64,000 nucleotides of DNA, taken from the NCBI GenBank assembly GCA_016934395.1, contig JAFGSZ010000020.1, positions 25,480 through 89,479 on the forward strand, in the 5' to 3' direction. Shown in pieces: positions 1 through 9,873 of the stretch. The notes beneath the pieces are model-generated. The model saw only the letters and a program-made list of their open reading frames with translations. It was not told the DNA's origin and made no database searches. The position numbers and the translations under genes are program-made. Numbering within the stretch: the stretch's first letter is position 1; each line of letters begins with the position of its first letter. The DNA is from Bacteroidales bacterium. GTDB taxonomy: Bacteria > Bacteroidota > Bacteroidia > Bacteroidales > UBA10428.

Positions 1-52
1 TCTGATACTTTTTGTGGAAAGTTCACTTGATAAGTTGCAGAACGAAGCTTAA
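1..52 (+). CDS. rplD: 50S ribosomal protein L4, 3' end only
   Basis: The first complete codons (from base 2) read LILFVESSLDKLQNEA and stop at 50-52. This fits the C-terminal strand-helix of ribosomal protein L4. L4 lies directly upstream of L23 in S10 operons, and the L23 start is 24 bases further on. The rest of the gene is outside the window. The call rests mainly on position plus this short tail. Confidence 0.8.
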   Translation, partial: LILFVESSLDKLQNEA

Positions 53-76
53 AACTAGTTTAACAAGAGGTTAAAA

Positions 77-367
77 ATGGATATATTAATAAAACCTATA
101 GTTACAGAAAAAATGACTGCCCAGGGGGAGGATTTAAACCGCTATGGCTTTGTTGTGGATAAACGTGCAAACAAAATCCAGATCAAAAAAGCAGTCGAAG
201 AAATGTACGGGGTATCTGTTGAATCGGTGAATACCATGATTTATCCCGGAAAAAATAAATCCCGCTACACACGCAGCGGAACAATAAGTGGCAAATCAAA
301 GTCTATAAAAAAGGCTGTTGTTACTTTAGCACAAGGAGATACAATTGATTTTTATAGCAATATTTAA
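77..367 (+). CDS. rplW: 50S ribosomal protein L23
   Basis: 96 residues, normal for bacterial L23, a protein of the large subunit at the polypeptide exit tunnel that docks trigger factor and SRP. It opens with the typical 'ILIKPIVTEK' and continues with the family pattern of a helix that follows 'NKIQIKKAVE' and a basic loop (GKNKSRYTR). It lies between rplD and rplB in the canonical S10 order, with a 9-base gap to rplB. Confidence 0.97.
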   Translation: MDILIKPIVTEKMTAQGEDLNRYGFVVDKRANKIQIKKAVEEMYGVSVESVNTMIYPGKNKSRYTRSGTISGKSKSIKKAVVTLAQGDTIDFYSNI

Positions 368-376
368 CAAGTAAAT

Positions 377-1201
377 ATGGCAGTAAGAAAACTAAAGCCT
401 GTTACTCCAGGTCAAAGACATAAGATTATTGGAACTTTTGAGGAGATAACCAAAGCGTCCCCGGAAAAATCGTTGTTAAAACCCATAAAAAGATCGGGTG
501 GAAGGAACAACAACGGTAAAATGACGATGCGCTATATTGGAGGCGGTCATAAAAAGCGATACAGGATCATCGATTTCAATCGTGATAAAGACGGTGTAAG
601 TGCAATAGTAAAGTCGATAGAATACGATCCGAACCGCACAGCCCGCATTGCACTGGTAATCTATGAAGATGGTGAAAAACGCTATATAATCGCGCCCAAT
701 GGTCTAAAAGTAGGTCAAACCATTCGTTCCGGTTCCGGTATAGCTCCCGAAGTAGGGAATACCCTTACTTTATCTGAAATACCGCTGGGTACGCTTGTGC
801 ATAATATTGAATTACGTCCTGGTCAGGGCGGTGTTCTTGCACGAAGCGCCGGTTCTTATGCTCAGCTTACATCAAGAGATGGTAAGTATGCAATTATGAA
901 GTTACCTTCGGGTGAATCGCGTATGGTGCTGATTACCTGTAAAGCTACCGTTGGTACAGTATCTAATTCTGATCACGGACTGGAGCGTTCCGGTAAGGCA
1001 GGAAGAAACCGCTGGTTGGGTAAACGTCCGAGAGTTCGTGGTGTAGCCATGAACCCTGTCGATCATCCTATGGGTGGTGGAGAAGGCCGTGCATCCGGTG
1101 GACACCCAAGATCACGAAAAGGTGTTATTGCCAAAGGGTATAAAACTCGGGCTAAGAAAAAAGCTTCGAACAAATATATTATTGAAAGACGAAAGAGTTA
1201 A
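377..1201 (+). CDS. rplB: 50S ribosomal protein L2
   Basis: 274 residues, the standard length. L2 is a primary 23S rRNA binder needed for subunit association and peptidyl-transferase assembly. Diagnostic features are the N-terminal 'KPVTPGQRH', the central '[10 protein letters not shown]', and the C-terminal '[12 protein letters not shown]' loop, which carries the conserved histidine near the peptidyl-transferase centre. The tail is basic. Second complete gene of the operon, 14 bases before rpsS. Confidence 0.98.
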   Translation: MAVRKLKPVTPGQRHKIIGTFEEITKASPEKSLLKPIKRSGGRNNNGKMTMRYIGGGHKKRYRIIDFNRDKDGVSAIVKSIEYDPNRTARIALVIYEDGEKRYIIAPNGLKVGQTIRSGSGIAPEVGNTLTLSEIPLGTLVHNIELRPGQGGVLARSAGSYAQLTSRDGKYAIMKLPSGESRMVLITCKATVGTVSNSDHGLERSGKAGRNRWLGKRPRVRGVAMNPVDHPMGGGEGRASGGHPRSRKGVIAKGYKTRAKKKASNKYIIERRKS

Positions 1202-1215
1202 ATAAATAGAGCATT

Positions 1216-1482
1216 ATGAGTCGATCATTAAAAAAAGGTCCTTTTATTGATTTTAAACTTGAGAAGAGAGTTCTTGACATGAGCAAGAGCGGGAAAAAAA
1301 CTGTAGTGAAAACCTGGTCGAGAAGATCAGTAATTTCACCCGATTTTGTCGGTCACACCATTGCTGTTCATAACGGAAATAAATTTATACCTGTATATGT
1401 TACTGAAAATATGGTGGGTCATAAACTGGGAGAATTCTCACCAACCAGAATTTTTAGAGGACACGGTGGTAAACAAAGATAA
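1216..1482 (+). CDS. rpsS: 30S ribosomal protein S19
   Basis: 88 residues. S19 forms a complex with S13 in the head of the small subunit. '[12 protein letters not shown]' at the start and '[11 protein letters not shown]' near the end are the family signatures. The gene sits in its usual place between rplB and rplV; 29 bases separate it from rplV. Confidence 0.98.
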   Translation: MSRSLKKGPFIDFKLEKRVLDMSKSGKKTVVKTWSRRSVISPDFVGHTIAVHNGNKFIPVYVTENMVGHKLGEFSPTRIFRGHGGKQR

Positions 1483-1511
1483 AAATCTGACACAGAAAAC
1501 TATATAATATT

Positions 1512-1967
1512 ATGGGTGCTAGAAAACGAAATAGAGCAGAGCAATTAAAAGAAGAAAAGAAGAACTTGTTTTATGCTACGCTTCAGAATTGCCCAACCTC
1601 TCCCAGAAAAATGAGGCTTGTGGCTGATATGGTTCGTGGCTTAGAAGTTAACCGCGCTCTCGATCTATTAAAATTCAGTTCTAAAGAAGCTTCCGCTAAA
1701 GTTGAAAAATTATTGCTTTCTGCAATAGCAAACTGGCAGAACAAAAACGAAAATATTAAAATTGAAGACAACCTTCTTTTTATAAAAGAAATTTTCGTTG
1801 ATCAGTCAAGAACTTTAAAAAGAATTCAGCCTGCTCCTCAAGGTCGGGCACACAGGATTAAAAAACGTTCAAATCATGTGACATTAATTATCGATTCTGT
1901 GGTTCGGGAAGAAAAACCTGTGAAAAAAGCTGCTGTAGTTAAAGAAACCAATACAAAAACAAATTAA
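1512..1967 (+). CDS. rplV: 50S ribosomal protein L22
   Basis: 151 residues, longer than the roughly 110 of many bacteria. The extra length is a charged N-terminus ([15 protein letters not shown]) and a Lys/Val/Glu-rich C-terminal tail. The core has the L22 start '[14 protein letters not shown]' and the beta-hairpin '[14 protein letters not shown]', which lines the exit tunnel. Extended L22 is common in Bacteroidota. It ends 5 bases before rpsC. Confidence 0.97.
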   Translation: MGARKRNRAEQLKEEKKNLFYATLQNCPTSPRKMRLVADMVRGLEVNRALDLLKFSSKEASAKVEKLLLSAIANWQNKNENIKIEDNLLFIKEIFVDQSRTLKRIQPAPQGRAHRIKKRSNHVTLIIDSVVREEKPVKKAAVVKETNTKTN

Positions 1968-1972
1968 AATTA

Positions 1973-2680
1973 ATGGGACAAAAAGTCAATCCGATAGGAA
2001 ACAGATTAGGGATCATTAAAGGATGGGATTCTAATTGGTATGGTGGAGATAATTATTCCGAAAAACTAATCGAAGATCATAAAATCCGGGAATACCTTAA
2101 TGCCAGATTGGCAAAAGCCAGTATTTCAAAAATAATTATTGAGCGTACACTCAAGCTGATTACAGTAACAGTTAATACTGCCCGTCCAGGTATTATTATC
2201 GGTAAAGGTGGTCAGGAAGTGGATAAGCTTAAAGAAGAATTAAAGAAAATTACAAATAAAGAGGTTCAGATTAATATTTTTGAAGTAAAGCGCCCTGAAC
2301 TTGATGCTACGATAGTAGCCAATAGTATTGCCCGTCAGGTAGAAGGAAAAATTTCATACCGAAGGGCTATTAAAATGGCTATTGCATCTACAATGAGAAT
2401 GGGCGCCGAAGGGATTAAAGTATTGGTATCGGGCAGATTGGGAGGAGCTGAAATGGCCCGTTCCGAGATGTATAAAGAAGGCAGAACCCCGCTACATACC
2501 CTAAGGGCTGATATTGATTTTGCCCTTGCTGAAGCCCTTACCAAAGTAGGATTAATTGGGATTAAAGTCTGGATATGTAAAGGTGAGGTTTATGGGAAAC
2601 GTGACCTGTCTCCAAACATCGGGGCTAAAAGTGCAAAGCCTAATAAGCCAAGCGGATCATTTAAGAAAAGGAGAAAATAA
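1973..2680 (+). CDS. rpsC: 30S ribosomal protein S3
   Basis: 235 residues, typical. S3 binds the mRNA entry site in the 30S head. The start '[14 protein letters not shown]' is diagnostic, the KH domain shows '[13 protein letters not shown]', and the C-terminal domain shows '[12 protein letters not shown]' and 'GKRDLSPN'. A basic tail (KKRRK) ends the protein. Translation starts 5 bases after rplV. Confidence 0.98.
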   Translation: MGQKVNPIGNRLGIIKGWDSNWYGGDNYSEKLIEDHKIREYLNARLAKASISKIIIERTLKLITVTVNTARPGIIIGKGGQEVDKLKEELKKITNKEVQINIFEVKRPELDATIVANSIARQVEGKISYRRAIKMAIASTMRMGAEGIKVLVSGRLGGAEMARSEMYKEGRTPLHTLRADIDFALAEALTKVGLIGIKVWICKGEVYGKRDLSPNIGAKSAKPNKPSGSFKKRRK

Positions 2681-2721
2681 AGAATATATTGTTGTTCTGA
2701 ATAAGGAAAACCGAATAAGAT

Positions 2722-3144
2722 ATGTTACAACCAAAAAAGACAAAATTCAGGCGTAGTCAGAAAGCACGGATGAAAGGAAATGCCCAAAGGGGAAACCAAC
2801 TGGCATTTGGTTCTTTCGGAATAAAAGCCCTAGAATGTGCCTGGATTACAGGAAGACAAATTGAAGCTGCACGTCAGGCAGTTACAAGACATATGAAACG
2901 TGAAGGTCAAATCTGGATTCGAATTTTTCCGGATAAACCGATCACTAAAAAACCCGCTGAAGTGCGAATGGGAAAAGGAAAAGGTGCTCCTGAAGGATTT
3001 GTTGCCCCTGTAACTCCGGGAAGAATACTTATTGAAGCTGAAGGTGTTCCATTCGAAATTGCCAAAGAAGCTTTACGCCTTGCAGCGCAAAAGTTCCCTA
3101 TTACAACAAAGTTTGTTGTACGAAATGATTATTCAGAAAATTAA
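2722..3144 (+). CDS. rplP: 50S ribosomal protein L16
   Basis: 140 residues. L16 organises the A-site region of the 50S subunit. It shows '[19 protein letters not shown]', then '[22 protein letters not shown]' broken over the usual strand-loop, and '[14 protein letters not shown]', all hallmark L16 segments. It is followed 11 bases later by rpmC. Confidence 0.98.
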   Translation: MLQPKKTKFRRSQKARMKGNAQRGNQLAFGSFGIKALECAWITGRQIEAARQAVTRHMKREGQIWIRIFPDKPITKKPAEVRMGKGKGAPEGFVAPVTPGRILIEAEGVPFEIAKEALRLAAQKFPITTKFVVRNDYSEN

Positions 3145-3155
3145 TTTTTTAAGTG

Positions 3156-3362
3156 ATGAAATCATCTGAAGTAAGAGAATTAAGTGTAAAGGAGATCGAA
3201 GAGCGGATCGATAATGAAAAAAACCTGCTTTTAAGGCAGAAACTCAATCATGCGATCTCTCCACTCGATAATCCTTTAAAAATAAAAGATACCCGCAAGA
3301 ATATTGCACGCCTCAAAACGATCTTACGGGAAAAATTATTAAGTGAAAATAAGAAAAGCTAA
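3156..3362 (+). CDS. rpmC: 50S ribosomal protein L29
   Basis: 68 residues from the ATG at 3156; a GTG one codon upstream (3153) is possible but less likely. L29 is a small two-helix protein near the tunnel exit. The family pattern is 'MKSSEVRELSVKEIEERI' followed by 'HAISPLDNPLKIKDTRKNIARLKT' across the second helix. Its place between rplP and rpsQ is canonical. Confidence 0.96.
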   Translation: MKSSEVRELSVKEIEERIDNEKNLLLRQKLNHAISPLDNPLKIKDTRKNIARLKTILREKLLSENKKS

Positions 3363-3371
3363 ACTTCAATA

Positions 3372-3629
3372 ATGGAAAAAAGAAATTTACGTAAGGAACG
3401 TATTGGTATTGTGGTTAGCAACAAAATGGATAAATCTGTTGTGGTTGCTGTTAAGAGGAAAATGAAACACCCTATTTATGGTAAGTTTGTTAATAAAACC
3501 ACAAAATTTATGGCTCACGACGAGTCGAATACTTCTAACATTGGTGACCTGGTAAAAATTATGGAAACCCGGCCACTAAGCAAAAATAAAAGTTGGAGAT
3601 TAGTTGAAATTATTGAAAGGGCTAAGTAA
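3372..3629 (+). CDS. rpsQ: 30S ribosomal protein S17
   Basis: 85 residues, an OB-fold 16S rRNA binder. '[19 protein letters not shown]' and 'HPIYGKFV' match the family, as does the late '[18 protein letters not shown]'. It starts 9 bases after rpmC and ends 2 bases before rplN, suggesting translational coupling. Confidence 0.98.
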   Translation: MEKRNLRKERIGIVVSNKMDKSVVVAVKRKMKHPIYGKFVNKTTKFMAHDESNTSNIGDLVKIMETRPLSKNKSWRLVEIIERAK

Positions 3630-3631
3630 TC

Positions 3632-3997
3632 ATGATACAACAAGAAAGCAGACTTTTAGTTGCAGATAATAGCGGTGCTAAAGAAGTACTTTGCATTCGT
3701 GTGCTTGGTGGCACCAGGAAAAAATACGCTTCGGTGGGCGACAAAATTGTGGTAACAGTAAAAAGCGCGATACCTTCAGGCGAAGTGAAAAAAGGTACGG
3801 TAAGTAAAGCTGTAATAGTTAGAACCAAAAAAGAGATCAGAAGATCGGATGGATCTTATATAAGGTTTGATGACAATGCCTGCGTATTATTAAATAATGT
3901 GGAAGAAATTCGGGGTACACGTATATTTGGTCCTGTTGCAAGAGAACTTAGAGACAATTATATGAAAATTGTTTCCCTGGCACCTGAAGTGCTTTAA
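3632..3997 (+). CDS. rplN: 50S ribosomal protein L14
   Basis: 121 residues, full length. L14 lies at the subunit interface and is the RsfS silencing-factor site. '[18 protein letters not shown]' and '[14 protein letters not shown]' are the conserved ends. It is followed after 18 bases by rplX. Confidence 0.98.
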   Translation: MIQQESRLLVADNSGAKEVLCIRVLGGTRKKYASVGDKIVVTVKSAIPSGEVKKGTVSKAVIVRTKKEIRRSDGSYIRFDDNACVLLNNVEEIRGTRIFGPVARELRDNYMKIVSLAPEVL

Positions 3998-4015
3998 CAT
4001 TAAAAAACTAGTGTG

Positions 4016-4339
4016 ATGCAAAAGAAAATACACATAAAAAAGGGTGATACCGTATTCGTTAATGCTGGCGAATATAAAGGCCAAAAAGGACGGGTGCTGG
4101 AAGTAATCAGAAAAACCAACCGGGCTCTCGTGGAGGGTATCAATATGGTGTCTAAACACTCCAAGCCAAATTCACAAAACCCGCAGGGCGGGATTATTAA
4201 AAAAGAAGCCCCGGTGCATATTTCCAACCTTATGTTAGTTGATCCTTCATCGGGTGAACCTACAAGAATTGGTAAGAAATTAGGCAGTAAAGATAAATTA
4301 GTACGATATTCAAAAAAATCAGGAGAGGAGATTAAGTAA
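4016..4339 (+). CDS. rplX: 50S ribosomal protein L24
   Basis: 107 residues from the ATG at 4016; the GTG at 4013 is directly upstream and could also be used. L24 starts large-subunit assembly. The N-terminal KOW motif is clear ([20 protein letters not shown]). The stop codon overlaps the rplE start in TAATG, so the two genes are probably translationally coupled. Confidence 0.96.
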   Translation: MQKKIHIKKGDTVFVNAGEYKGQKGRVLEVIRKTNRALVEGINMVSKHSKPNSQNPQGGIIKKEAPVHISNLMLVDPSSGEPTRIGKKLGSKDKLVRYSKKSGEEIK

Positions 4340-4896
4340 TGGACTATACACCTACTCTTAAAAAGAAATACTACGACGAGATTGTACCCGCCTTATTAAA
4401 AGAATTTGGTTACAAATCCGTAATGAATGTACCCAAACTTAAGAAGATTATTCTTAACCAGGGAGTTGGTCAAGCTGTGGCAGACAAAAAACTTATTGAT
4501 ATTGCACAGGAAGAACTGACAATAATTGCTGGTCAAAAAGCAATTCAGACCATGTCTAAAAAAGATATCTCAAATTTTAAACTGAGGAAAAAAATGCCTA
4601 TTGGTGTTAAAGTTACCCTCAGAAGAGAAAAAATGTATGAATTCCTTGAAAGGTTAATCAGCGTGTCTTTACCCCGCATCAGAGATTTTAACGGGGTAAC
4701 CAGCAAGCTGGATGGCCGGGGCAATTATACCATGGGAATTACAGAGCAAATTATTTTTCCTGAAATTGATATAGATAAAATCAATAAAATCCTCGGCCTC
4801 GAGATTACCTTTGTAACCTCCGCAGAATCCGATGAAGAGGGATATGCTTTATTAAGAGAATTTGGGATACCTTTTAGTAATATAAAAAGAAACTAG
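4339..4896 (+). CDS. rplE: 50S ribosomal protein L5
   Basis: 185 residues. L5 binds 5S rRNA and contacts tRNA and S13. Family signatures are '[12 protein letters not shown]', '[13 protein letters not shown]' and '[11 protein letters not shown]', with '[16 protein letters not shown]' further on. It overlaps rplX by one base and rpsN starts 1 base after it. Confidence 0.98.
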   Translation: MDYTPTLKKKYYDEIVPALLKEFGYKSVMNVPKLKKIILNQGVGQAVADKKLIDIAQEELTIIAGQKAIQTMSKKDISNFKLRKKMPIGVKVTLRREKMYEFLERLISVSLPRIRDFNGVTSKLDGRGNYTMGITEQIIFPEIDIDKINKILGLEITFVTSAESDEEGYALLREFGIPFSNIKRN

Positions 4897-4897
4897 T

Positions 4898-5167
4898 ATG
4901 GCGAAAGAATCTATGAAAGCTCGTGAAGTGAAGCGTAAAAAAATGGTTGACAGATACGCTGAGAAAAGAGCACAATTAAAAGCTGAAGGTGATTACCAGG
5001 CATTAAGCCGGCTCCCCAGAAATTCTAATCCTATTCGTTTACATAATCGTTGTAAACTAACAGGTCGGCCCAAAGGTTACATCCGGCAATTTGGGATCAG
5101 CAGGATTACATTCAGAGAAATGGCTTCTCAGGGACTTATTCCGGGTGTAAAAAAAGCAAGTTGGTAA
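4898..5167 (+). CDS. rpsN: 30S ribosomal protein S14, long zinc-free type
   Basis: 89 residues, the long form of S14. It lacks the CxxC...CxxC zinc ribbon of the short form and has one cysteine only (NRCKLTGRP). The conserved C-terminal part '[16 protein letters not shown]' to 'KASW' is intact. With the cysteine-free S4 and L36 in the same operon, this points to small ribosomal proteins that do not need zinc. Confidence 0.97.
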   Translation: MAKESMKAREVKRKKMVDRYAEKRAQLKAEGDYQALSRLPRNSNPIRLHNRCKLTGRPKGYIRQFGISRITFREMASQGLIPGVKKASW

Positions 5168-5199
5168 AAATTGATTAATAAGATAAATATTATAATAAC

Positions 5200-5595
5200 A
5201 TGACAGACCCGATTGCAGATTATCTGACCAGAATTCGAAATGCCATTATGGCACGTCACAGGGTGGTAGAAATACCTGCGTCTAATCTTAAGAAGGATAT
5301 TACAAAATTACTTTTTGAAAAGGGGTATATTTTGAATTATAAATTTGAAGAAAAAGATGCACAAGGTTCAATTAAGATCGCTTTAAAATATCATCCAGAA
5401 ACTAAAAAGCCTGCTATTAAGCACCTTGAGCGTATTAGTCGACCGGGATTAAGAAAATACACCGGTGGTTCCGATTTGCCTCGTGTGCTCAACGGACTTG
5501 GGATAGCTATTGTTTCTACCTCTAAGGGTGTAATGACGGATAAAGAAGCCCGTTCAACGAATATTGGCGGTGAAGTATTATGTTACGTTTATTAA
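5200..5595 (+). CDS. rpsH: 30S ribosomal protein S8
   Basis: 131 residues, full length. S8 is a primary 16S rRNA binder and in many bacteria the spc-operon translational repressor. Signatures are '[15 protein letters not shown]' and the C-terminal '[20 protein letters not shown]' followed by 'GGEVLCYVY'. 32 bases separate it from rpsN, one of the wider gaps in this operon. Confidence 0.98.
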   Translation: MTDPIADYLTRIRNAIMARHRVVEIPASNLKKDITKLLFEKGYILNYKFEEKDAQGSIKIALKYHPETKKPAIKHLERISRPGLRKYTGGSDLPRVLNGLGIAIVSTSKGVMTDKEARSTNIGGEVLCYVY

Positions 5596-5611
5596 ATCGG
5601 AGGAATTTTAA

Positions 5612-6166
5612 ATGTCAAGGATAGGAAATTTACCAATAGATTTACCAAAAGGAGTAACCATCACTGTTGGCACCGACAATACAGTAAATGTAAAAGGTCC
5701 GCAGGGTGAACTTAACCAGAAGGTAGATCCTGATATTAAAGTTGAGGTAAAAGACAACCAGATTGTTGTGTCCCGGCCTACAGAACAAAAGAGGCATAAA
5801 GCCCTGCATGGTTTGTACCGTTCATTAATCAGCAATATGGTGGTTGGAGTTTCAGAAGGATATACCGTGCAACAGGAATTAGTGGGTGTTGGTTATAAAG
5901 CTGAAGCAAAAGGCCAGATACTAGAACTTTCGCTGGGGTATTCACATGATATTCATGTTAGACTTCCCAGGGAAATTAAAGTAGAAACCAAAACCGAAAG
6001 AAGAAGTAACCCGGTGATTACATTATCGAGCGCAGACAAACAACTTATTGGACAAGTTGCTGCCAAAATCCGTTCATTAAGACCACCTGAACCCTATAAA
6101 GGAAAAGGTATACGGTTTGTTGGTGAACAGGTTCGCAAGAAAGCCGGTAAATCTGCAAGTGTATAA
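5612..6166 (+). CDS. rplF: 50S ribosomal protein L6
   Basis: 184 residues. L6 contacts the sarcin-ricin region. 'MSRIGNLPIDLPKGV' and the C-terminal 'RPPEPYKGKGIRFVGE' are diagnostic. GGAGG at 5599-5603, 8 bases before the ATG, is a textbook Shine-Dalgarno sequence. That is unusual in Bacteroidota, where most starts in this operon lack one. Confidence 0.98.
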   Translation: MSRIGNLPIDLPKGVTITVGTDNTVNVKGPQGELNQKVDPDIKVEVKDNQIVVSRPTEQKRHKALHGLYRSLISNMVVGVSEGYTVQQELVGVGYKAEAKGQILELSLGYSHDIHVRLPREIKVETKTERRSNPVITLSSADKQLIGQVAAKIRSLRPPEPYKGKGIRFVGEQVRKKAGKSASV

Positions 6167-6185
6167 TAGATTAATTTAAAGAAAT

Positions 6186-6545
6186 ATGTCTTTAACGAAG
6201 CAAGAAAGAAGAATACGGATTAAAAGAAGAATCCGGAAAAAAATTTCAGGAACTGCCGATATACCAAGAATGTCTGTGTTTCGGAGCAATAAGCAGATTT
6301 ATGTTCAGTTTATCGACGATTTATCAGGCAAAACACTGATGGCTGTTTCTTCACTTCAAAAAGAAATAGCTGACAAGAAAGATGTTAACAAAACCGAACA
6401 AGCCAAACTTGTTGGTAAAATGGCTGCTGATGTTTCCAAACAGGCAGGTATCACCCAGGTGGTTTTTGACAGAAACGGTTATTTATATCATGGCAGGATT
6501 AAAGCTCTGGCTGATGCAGCCCGGGAAGGCGGATTAAAATTTTAA
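6186..6545 (+). CDS. rplR: 50S ribosomal protein L18
   Basis: 119 residues. L18 carries 5S rRNA into the 50S subunit. '[27 protein letters not shown]' spans the basic N-terminus and first strand, and '[25 protein letters not shown]' is the C-terminal signature. It lies between rplF and rpsE, 6 bases before the latter. Confidence 0.98.
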   Translation: MSLTKQERRIRIKRRIRKKISGTADIPRMSVFRSNKQIYVQFIDDLSGKTLMAVSSLQKEIADKKDVNKTEQAKLVGKMAADVSKQAGITQVVFDRNGYLYHGRIKALADAAREGGLKF

Positions 6546-6551
6546 GAAATT

Positions 6552-7067
6552 ATGTCTACTAGTATTAGAAAAGTAAAAACAACGGATCTCGAGTTAAAAG
6601 ACCGGCTGGTCAGCATCCAGCGAGTAACTAAAGTTACTAAAGGAGGGCGTACATTCAGCTTCTCGGCCATCGTAGTGGTGGGCAACGAAAATGGTATTGT
6701 GGGTTACGGACTGGGTAAAGCCAGTGAGGTGACCACCGCTATTGCCAAAGGAGTTGAAGATGCGAAAAAAAGCCTGATTAAAGTACCGGTTATTAACAGC
6801 ACCATTCCTCATGAGCAATATGCTAAATATGGAGGTGCCAGTGTTTTTATAAAACCTGCATCTAGTGGTACAGGAGTAAAAGCCGGTGGTGCTATGCGTG
6901 CTGTACTTGAAAGTGTGGGAGTGAAAGACGTGCTGGCAAAATCAAAAGGTTCATCAAACCCGCATAACCTTGTAAAAGCTACTTTTAATGCATTGCTGGA
7001 ACTTCGGGATGCTTATACAGTTGCAAATCAGAGAGGCGTTAGCCTTGATAAAGTATTCAATGGTTAA
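6552..7067 (+). CDS. rpsE: 30S ribosomal protein S5
   Basis: 171 residues. S5 acts in decoding fidelity and mRNA unwinding at the entry channel. '[19 protein letters not shown]' and '[14 protein letters not shown]' form the double-stranded RNA-binding part; '[20 protein letters not shown]' is the C-terminal signature. It starts right after rplR and is followed by rpmD. Confidence 0.98.
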   Translation: MSTSIRKVKTTDLELKDRLVSIQRVTKVTKGGRTFSFSAIVVVGNENGIVGYGLGKASEVTTAIAKGVEDAKKSLIKVPVINSTIPHEQYAKYGGASVFIKPASSGTGVKAGGAMRAVLESVGVKDVLAKSKGSSNPHNLVKATFNALLELRDAYTVANQRGVSLDKVFNG

Positions 7068-7086
7068 AATCAGGAGAATTTTTACA

Positions 7087-7266
7087 ATGGCTAAAATTAA
7101 AATTACACAGGTAAAAAGCAAAATCGGGAGTACATTACGTCAAAAGCGCACTCTTGAAGCTTTAGGCTTAAAAAAAGTCGACGGAACTGTTGAATTGGAA
7201 TCTACTCCCCAAATACTGGGAATGGTAAATAAAGTTCGACATTTAATAACTGTACAGGAATTATAA
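7087..7266 (+). CDS. rpmD: 50S ribosomal protein L30
   Basis: 59 residues from the ATG at 7087, the normal length. The reading frame stays open upstream inside rpsE, but the family begins at 'MAKIKITQVKSKIG', so longer starts are rejected. 'RTLEALGLKKVDGTVE' is diagnostic. An AGGAGA sequence sits about 10 bases before the ATG. Confidence 0.97.
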   Translation: MAKIKITQVKSKIGSTLRQKRTLEALGLKKVDGTVELESTPQILGMVNKVRHLITVQEL

Positions 7267-7279
7267 ATAATATTAAGAT

Positions 7280-7726
7280 ATGGATTTAAGTAGTTTAAAA
7301 CCGGCAAAAGGCTCTACTAAGAGTGAGAAACGAATTGGCAGGGGCCAGGGCTCGGGATATGGCGGCACATCAACCAAAGGTCATAAAGGAGCAAAATCCA
7401 GATCGGGATACAAAAGAAAGATCGGATTTGAAGGAGGACAAATGCCTTTACAAAGACGTGTGCCCAAATTTGGTTTTAAAAATATTAACAGAGTAGAATA
7501 TAAAGGAATTAACATTAATGTTATTCAGGCGCTGGCCGATAAGAGGAAAATAAAGGAAATTGATTTCCAGACACTTGTTGATGCCGGACTGGCCCAGAAA
7601 AACGATAAAATTAAAATTCTTGGTAACGGAAAGCTTACCTCAAAACTGGAAATTAAAGCTCATGCATTTTCAAAATCAGCGGTTAAGGCCATTGAAGACC
7701 TTGAAGGAAACGCTGTAAAAATATAA
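7280..7726 (+). CDS. rplO: 50S ribosomal protein L15
   Basis: 148 residues. L15 is a late-assembly 50S protein. The Gly/Arg/Lys-rich N-terminus ([18 protein letters not shown]) and '[17 protein letters not shown]' are the family marks. It ends 4 bases before the secY ATG, the usual L15-SecY coupling. Confidence 0.98.
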   Translation: MDLSSLKPAKGSTKSEKRIGRGQGSGYGGTSTKGHKGAKSRSGYKRKIGFEGGQMPLQRRVPKFGFKNINRVEYKGININVIQALADKRKIKEIDFQTLVDAGLAQKNDKIKILGNGKLTSKLEIKAHAFSKSAVKAIEDLEGNAVKI

Positions 7727-7730
7727 TTTG

Positions 7731-9056
7731 ATGAAAGAATTTATCGAGACCCTAAAAAATATTTTCAAAATTGAGGATTTACGCCAGAGAATTCTTTACA
7801 CCCTTGGTATTTTATTGGTTTACCGTCTTGGTGCTGAAGTGGTTCTTCCGGGTGTTGATCCATCAAAATTGCAATTATTGCAACAACGGACATCTGAAGG
7901 TGTGTTAGGAATACTGGATATGTTCTCAGGTGGGGCTTTTTCAAAAGCTTCAATTTTTGCCCTGGGAATTATGCCTTATATTTCTGCTTCCATTGTTGTT
8001 CAATTGTTGGGGATTGCCATCCCTTATTTTCAACGCTTACAAAAAGAAGGTGAAAGCGGCAGAAGAAAAATCAATCAGATTACAAGGTACCTTACAGTAC
8101 TTATTCTGCTTGTTCAGGCTCCCGGTTATTTAACCCAGATACCACTTGAAGCGAGGGCGCTTCCCGGAACCTATTTTACCATCTCCTCGGTAATTATTCT
8201 TATCTCAGGTACAATGTTTGTAATGTGGCTCGGAGAGCGGATTACCGATAAAGGCATAGGAAACGGAATTTCCCTGATTATTATGATCGGGATTATCGCA
8301 CGCTTTCCGTTTGCACTTTTTGGTGAATGGACAGCAAGACTGGAAAAACAAGGTGGTGGATTAGTTGCATTCTTATTAGAACTGGTATTTTTGTTCCTTG
8401 TATTTGTAGTAAGTATATTATTGGTGCAGGGTACAAGACGTATTCCTGTTCAGTATGCAAAACGAATTGTGGGAAATAAACAATATGGAGGCGTTCGACA
8501 GTATATCCCGCTTAAAGTTAATGCTGCCGGAGTTATGCCAATTATTTTTGCCCAGGCAATAATGACGTTGCCGTTGGCCTTTGCAAAATTTGGAGGAGAA
8601 TCCATGTCGGGATTTATAGCTACATTTGCAAATTTTACCGGATTTTGGTATAATTTTGTATTTGCTGTGATGATTGTATTGTTTACTTATTTTTATACCG
8701 CCATTACGATTAATCCCACACAAATGGCCGAAGATATGAAGAAGAATGGCGGCTTTATTCCCGGGGTAAAACCGGGGAGGAAGACAGTGGAATTTTTAGA
8801 TGGTATAATGTCGAAAATTACATTGCCGGGTTCTATTTTCCTTGCACTTGTGGCTATTATGCCTGCTTTTGCAATGATGGCAGGAGTAACGCAGGGATTT
8901 GCTCTGTTTTATGGAGGAACTTCGCTTTTAATTTTAGTAGGTGTTGTACTCGATACATTACAACAAATAGAAAGTCATTTGTTGATGCGCAGATACGATG
9001 GATTGATGAAATCCGGCAGAATAAAAGGAAGAGCCGGCGGACCATCTTCCATCTAA
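7731..9056 (+). CDS. secY: Protein translocase subunit SecY
   Basis: 441 residues from the ATG at 7731; a TTG one codon upstream is unlikely to be used. SecY is the pore of the Sec translocon in the inner membrane. About ten hydrophobic helices can be followed. Signatures include 'DMFSGGAFSKASIFALGIMP' (plug and helix 2), 'VQLLGIAIPYFQ', 'GNGISLIIMIGI', and 'INPTQMAEDMKKNGGFIPG'. The cytoplasmic C-tail 'HLLMRRYDGLMKSGRI' is complete. The gene is followed by map, with no adk between them as in Bacteroidota generally. Confidence 0.98.
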   Translation: MKEFIETLKNIFKIEDLRQRILYTLGILLVYRLGAEVVLPGVDPSKLQLLQQRTSEGVLGILDMFSGGAFSKASIFALGIMPYISASIVVQLLGIAIPYFQRLQKEGESGRRKINQITRYLTVLILLVQAPGYLTQIPLEARALPGTYFTISSVIILISGTMFVMWLGERITDKGIGNGISLIIMIGIIARFPFALFGEWTARLEKQGGGLVAFLLELVFLFLVFVVSILLVQGTRRIPVQYAKRIVGNKQYGGVRQYIPLKVNAAGVMPIIFAQAIMTLPLAFAKFGGESMSGFIATFANFTGFWYNFVFAVMIVLFTYFYTAITINPTQMAEDMKKNGGFIPGVKPGRKTVEFLDGIMSKITLPGSIFLALVAIMPAFAMMAGVTQGFALFYGGTSLLILVGVVLDTLQQIESHLLMRRYDGLMKSGRIKGRAGGPSSI

Positions 9057-9075
9057 ATTATGAATACGTTCTTTG

Positions 9076-9858
9076 ATGATCTATATTAAAACAGCCGAGG
9101 AAATAGAACTGTTGCGATTAAGCAATGATCTGGTATCACGAACCCTTGCTGCTGTTGCTGAATTAATAAAACCAGGTGTTACAACCAATCAACTGGATGT
9201 ATGCGCCGAGGAATTTATAAGAGACCATAGTGCAGTTCCCGGGTTCTTAAATTACAAGGGATATCCCAAAACACTATGCACCTCGGTAAATAGCCAGGTT
9301 GTGCATGGAATCCCTTCTGAATATGAACTAAAAGAAGGCGATATTGTTTCGATAGATTGTGGTGTTATCCTGAACAAGTATTATGGAGATTCGGCTTATA
9401 CTTTTGCAGTGGGCGAAATCGATAAAAAGGTGGAAAATCTTTTACAGGTTACCCGGGAATCATTGTTTAAAGGTATTGAACAGGCCACAGCAGGTAAAAG
9501 AATTGGAGATATAGGAAATGCCGTTCAAATGTATTGTGAATCGTTCGGGTATTCAGTAGTAAGAGAAATGGTAGGGCATGGTTTGGGTAAATATCTTCAT
9601 GAGTCACCGGAAGTTCCCAATTACGGAAAAAGGGGTACGGGTCCAAAACTTACTAAAGGTATGGTAATTTGTATTGAACCAATGATTAACCTTGGCCGGA
9701 AGGACATAGTTCAGGAAAATGACGGTTGGACCATACGGACTCATGATCAGTATCCATCGGCACACTTTGAACTGGCTGTTGCAATAGATCACGAAAAGGC
9801 AGATATATTATCGACGTTTAAATATATAGAAGAAGTATTAAAACTTAAAAAACAGTAA
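9076..9858 (+). CDS. map: Methionine aminopeptidase, type I
   Basis: 260 residues from the ATG at 9076; a TTG directly upstream is the alternative start. It removes N-terminal methionine from nascent proteins. This is the M24 pita-bread fold with all five metal ligands visible: Asp94 (SIDCG), Asp105 (GDSAYTF), His168 (VGHGLGKYLHE), Glu201 (CIEPM) and Glu232 (FELAV). There is no N-terminal zinc-finger extension, so it is the short bacterial type Ia. It lies between secY and infA in the translation operon. Confidence 0.97.
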   Translation: MIYIKTAEEIELLRLSNDLVSRTLAAVAELIKPGVTTNQLDVCAEEFIRDHSAVPGFLNYKGYPKTLCTSVNSQVVHGIPSEYELKEGDIVSIDCGVILNKYYGDSAYTFAVGEIDKKVENLLQVTRESLFKGIEQATAGKRIGDIGNAVQMYCESFGYSVVREMVGHGLGKYLHESPEVPNYGKRGTGPKLTKGMVICIEPMINLGRKDIVQENDGWTIRTHDQYPSAHFELAVAIDHEKADILSTFKYIEEVLKLKKQ

Positions 9859-9873
9859 ACAAAAAATTTGTGT

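Noticed and set aside
8418..8723. 101-codon antisense gene within secY
   Set aside because: Lies entirely in secY, with composition expected of a shadow frame; no family resemblance.
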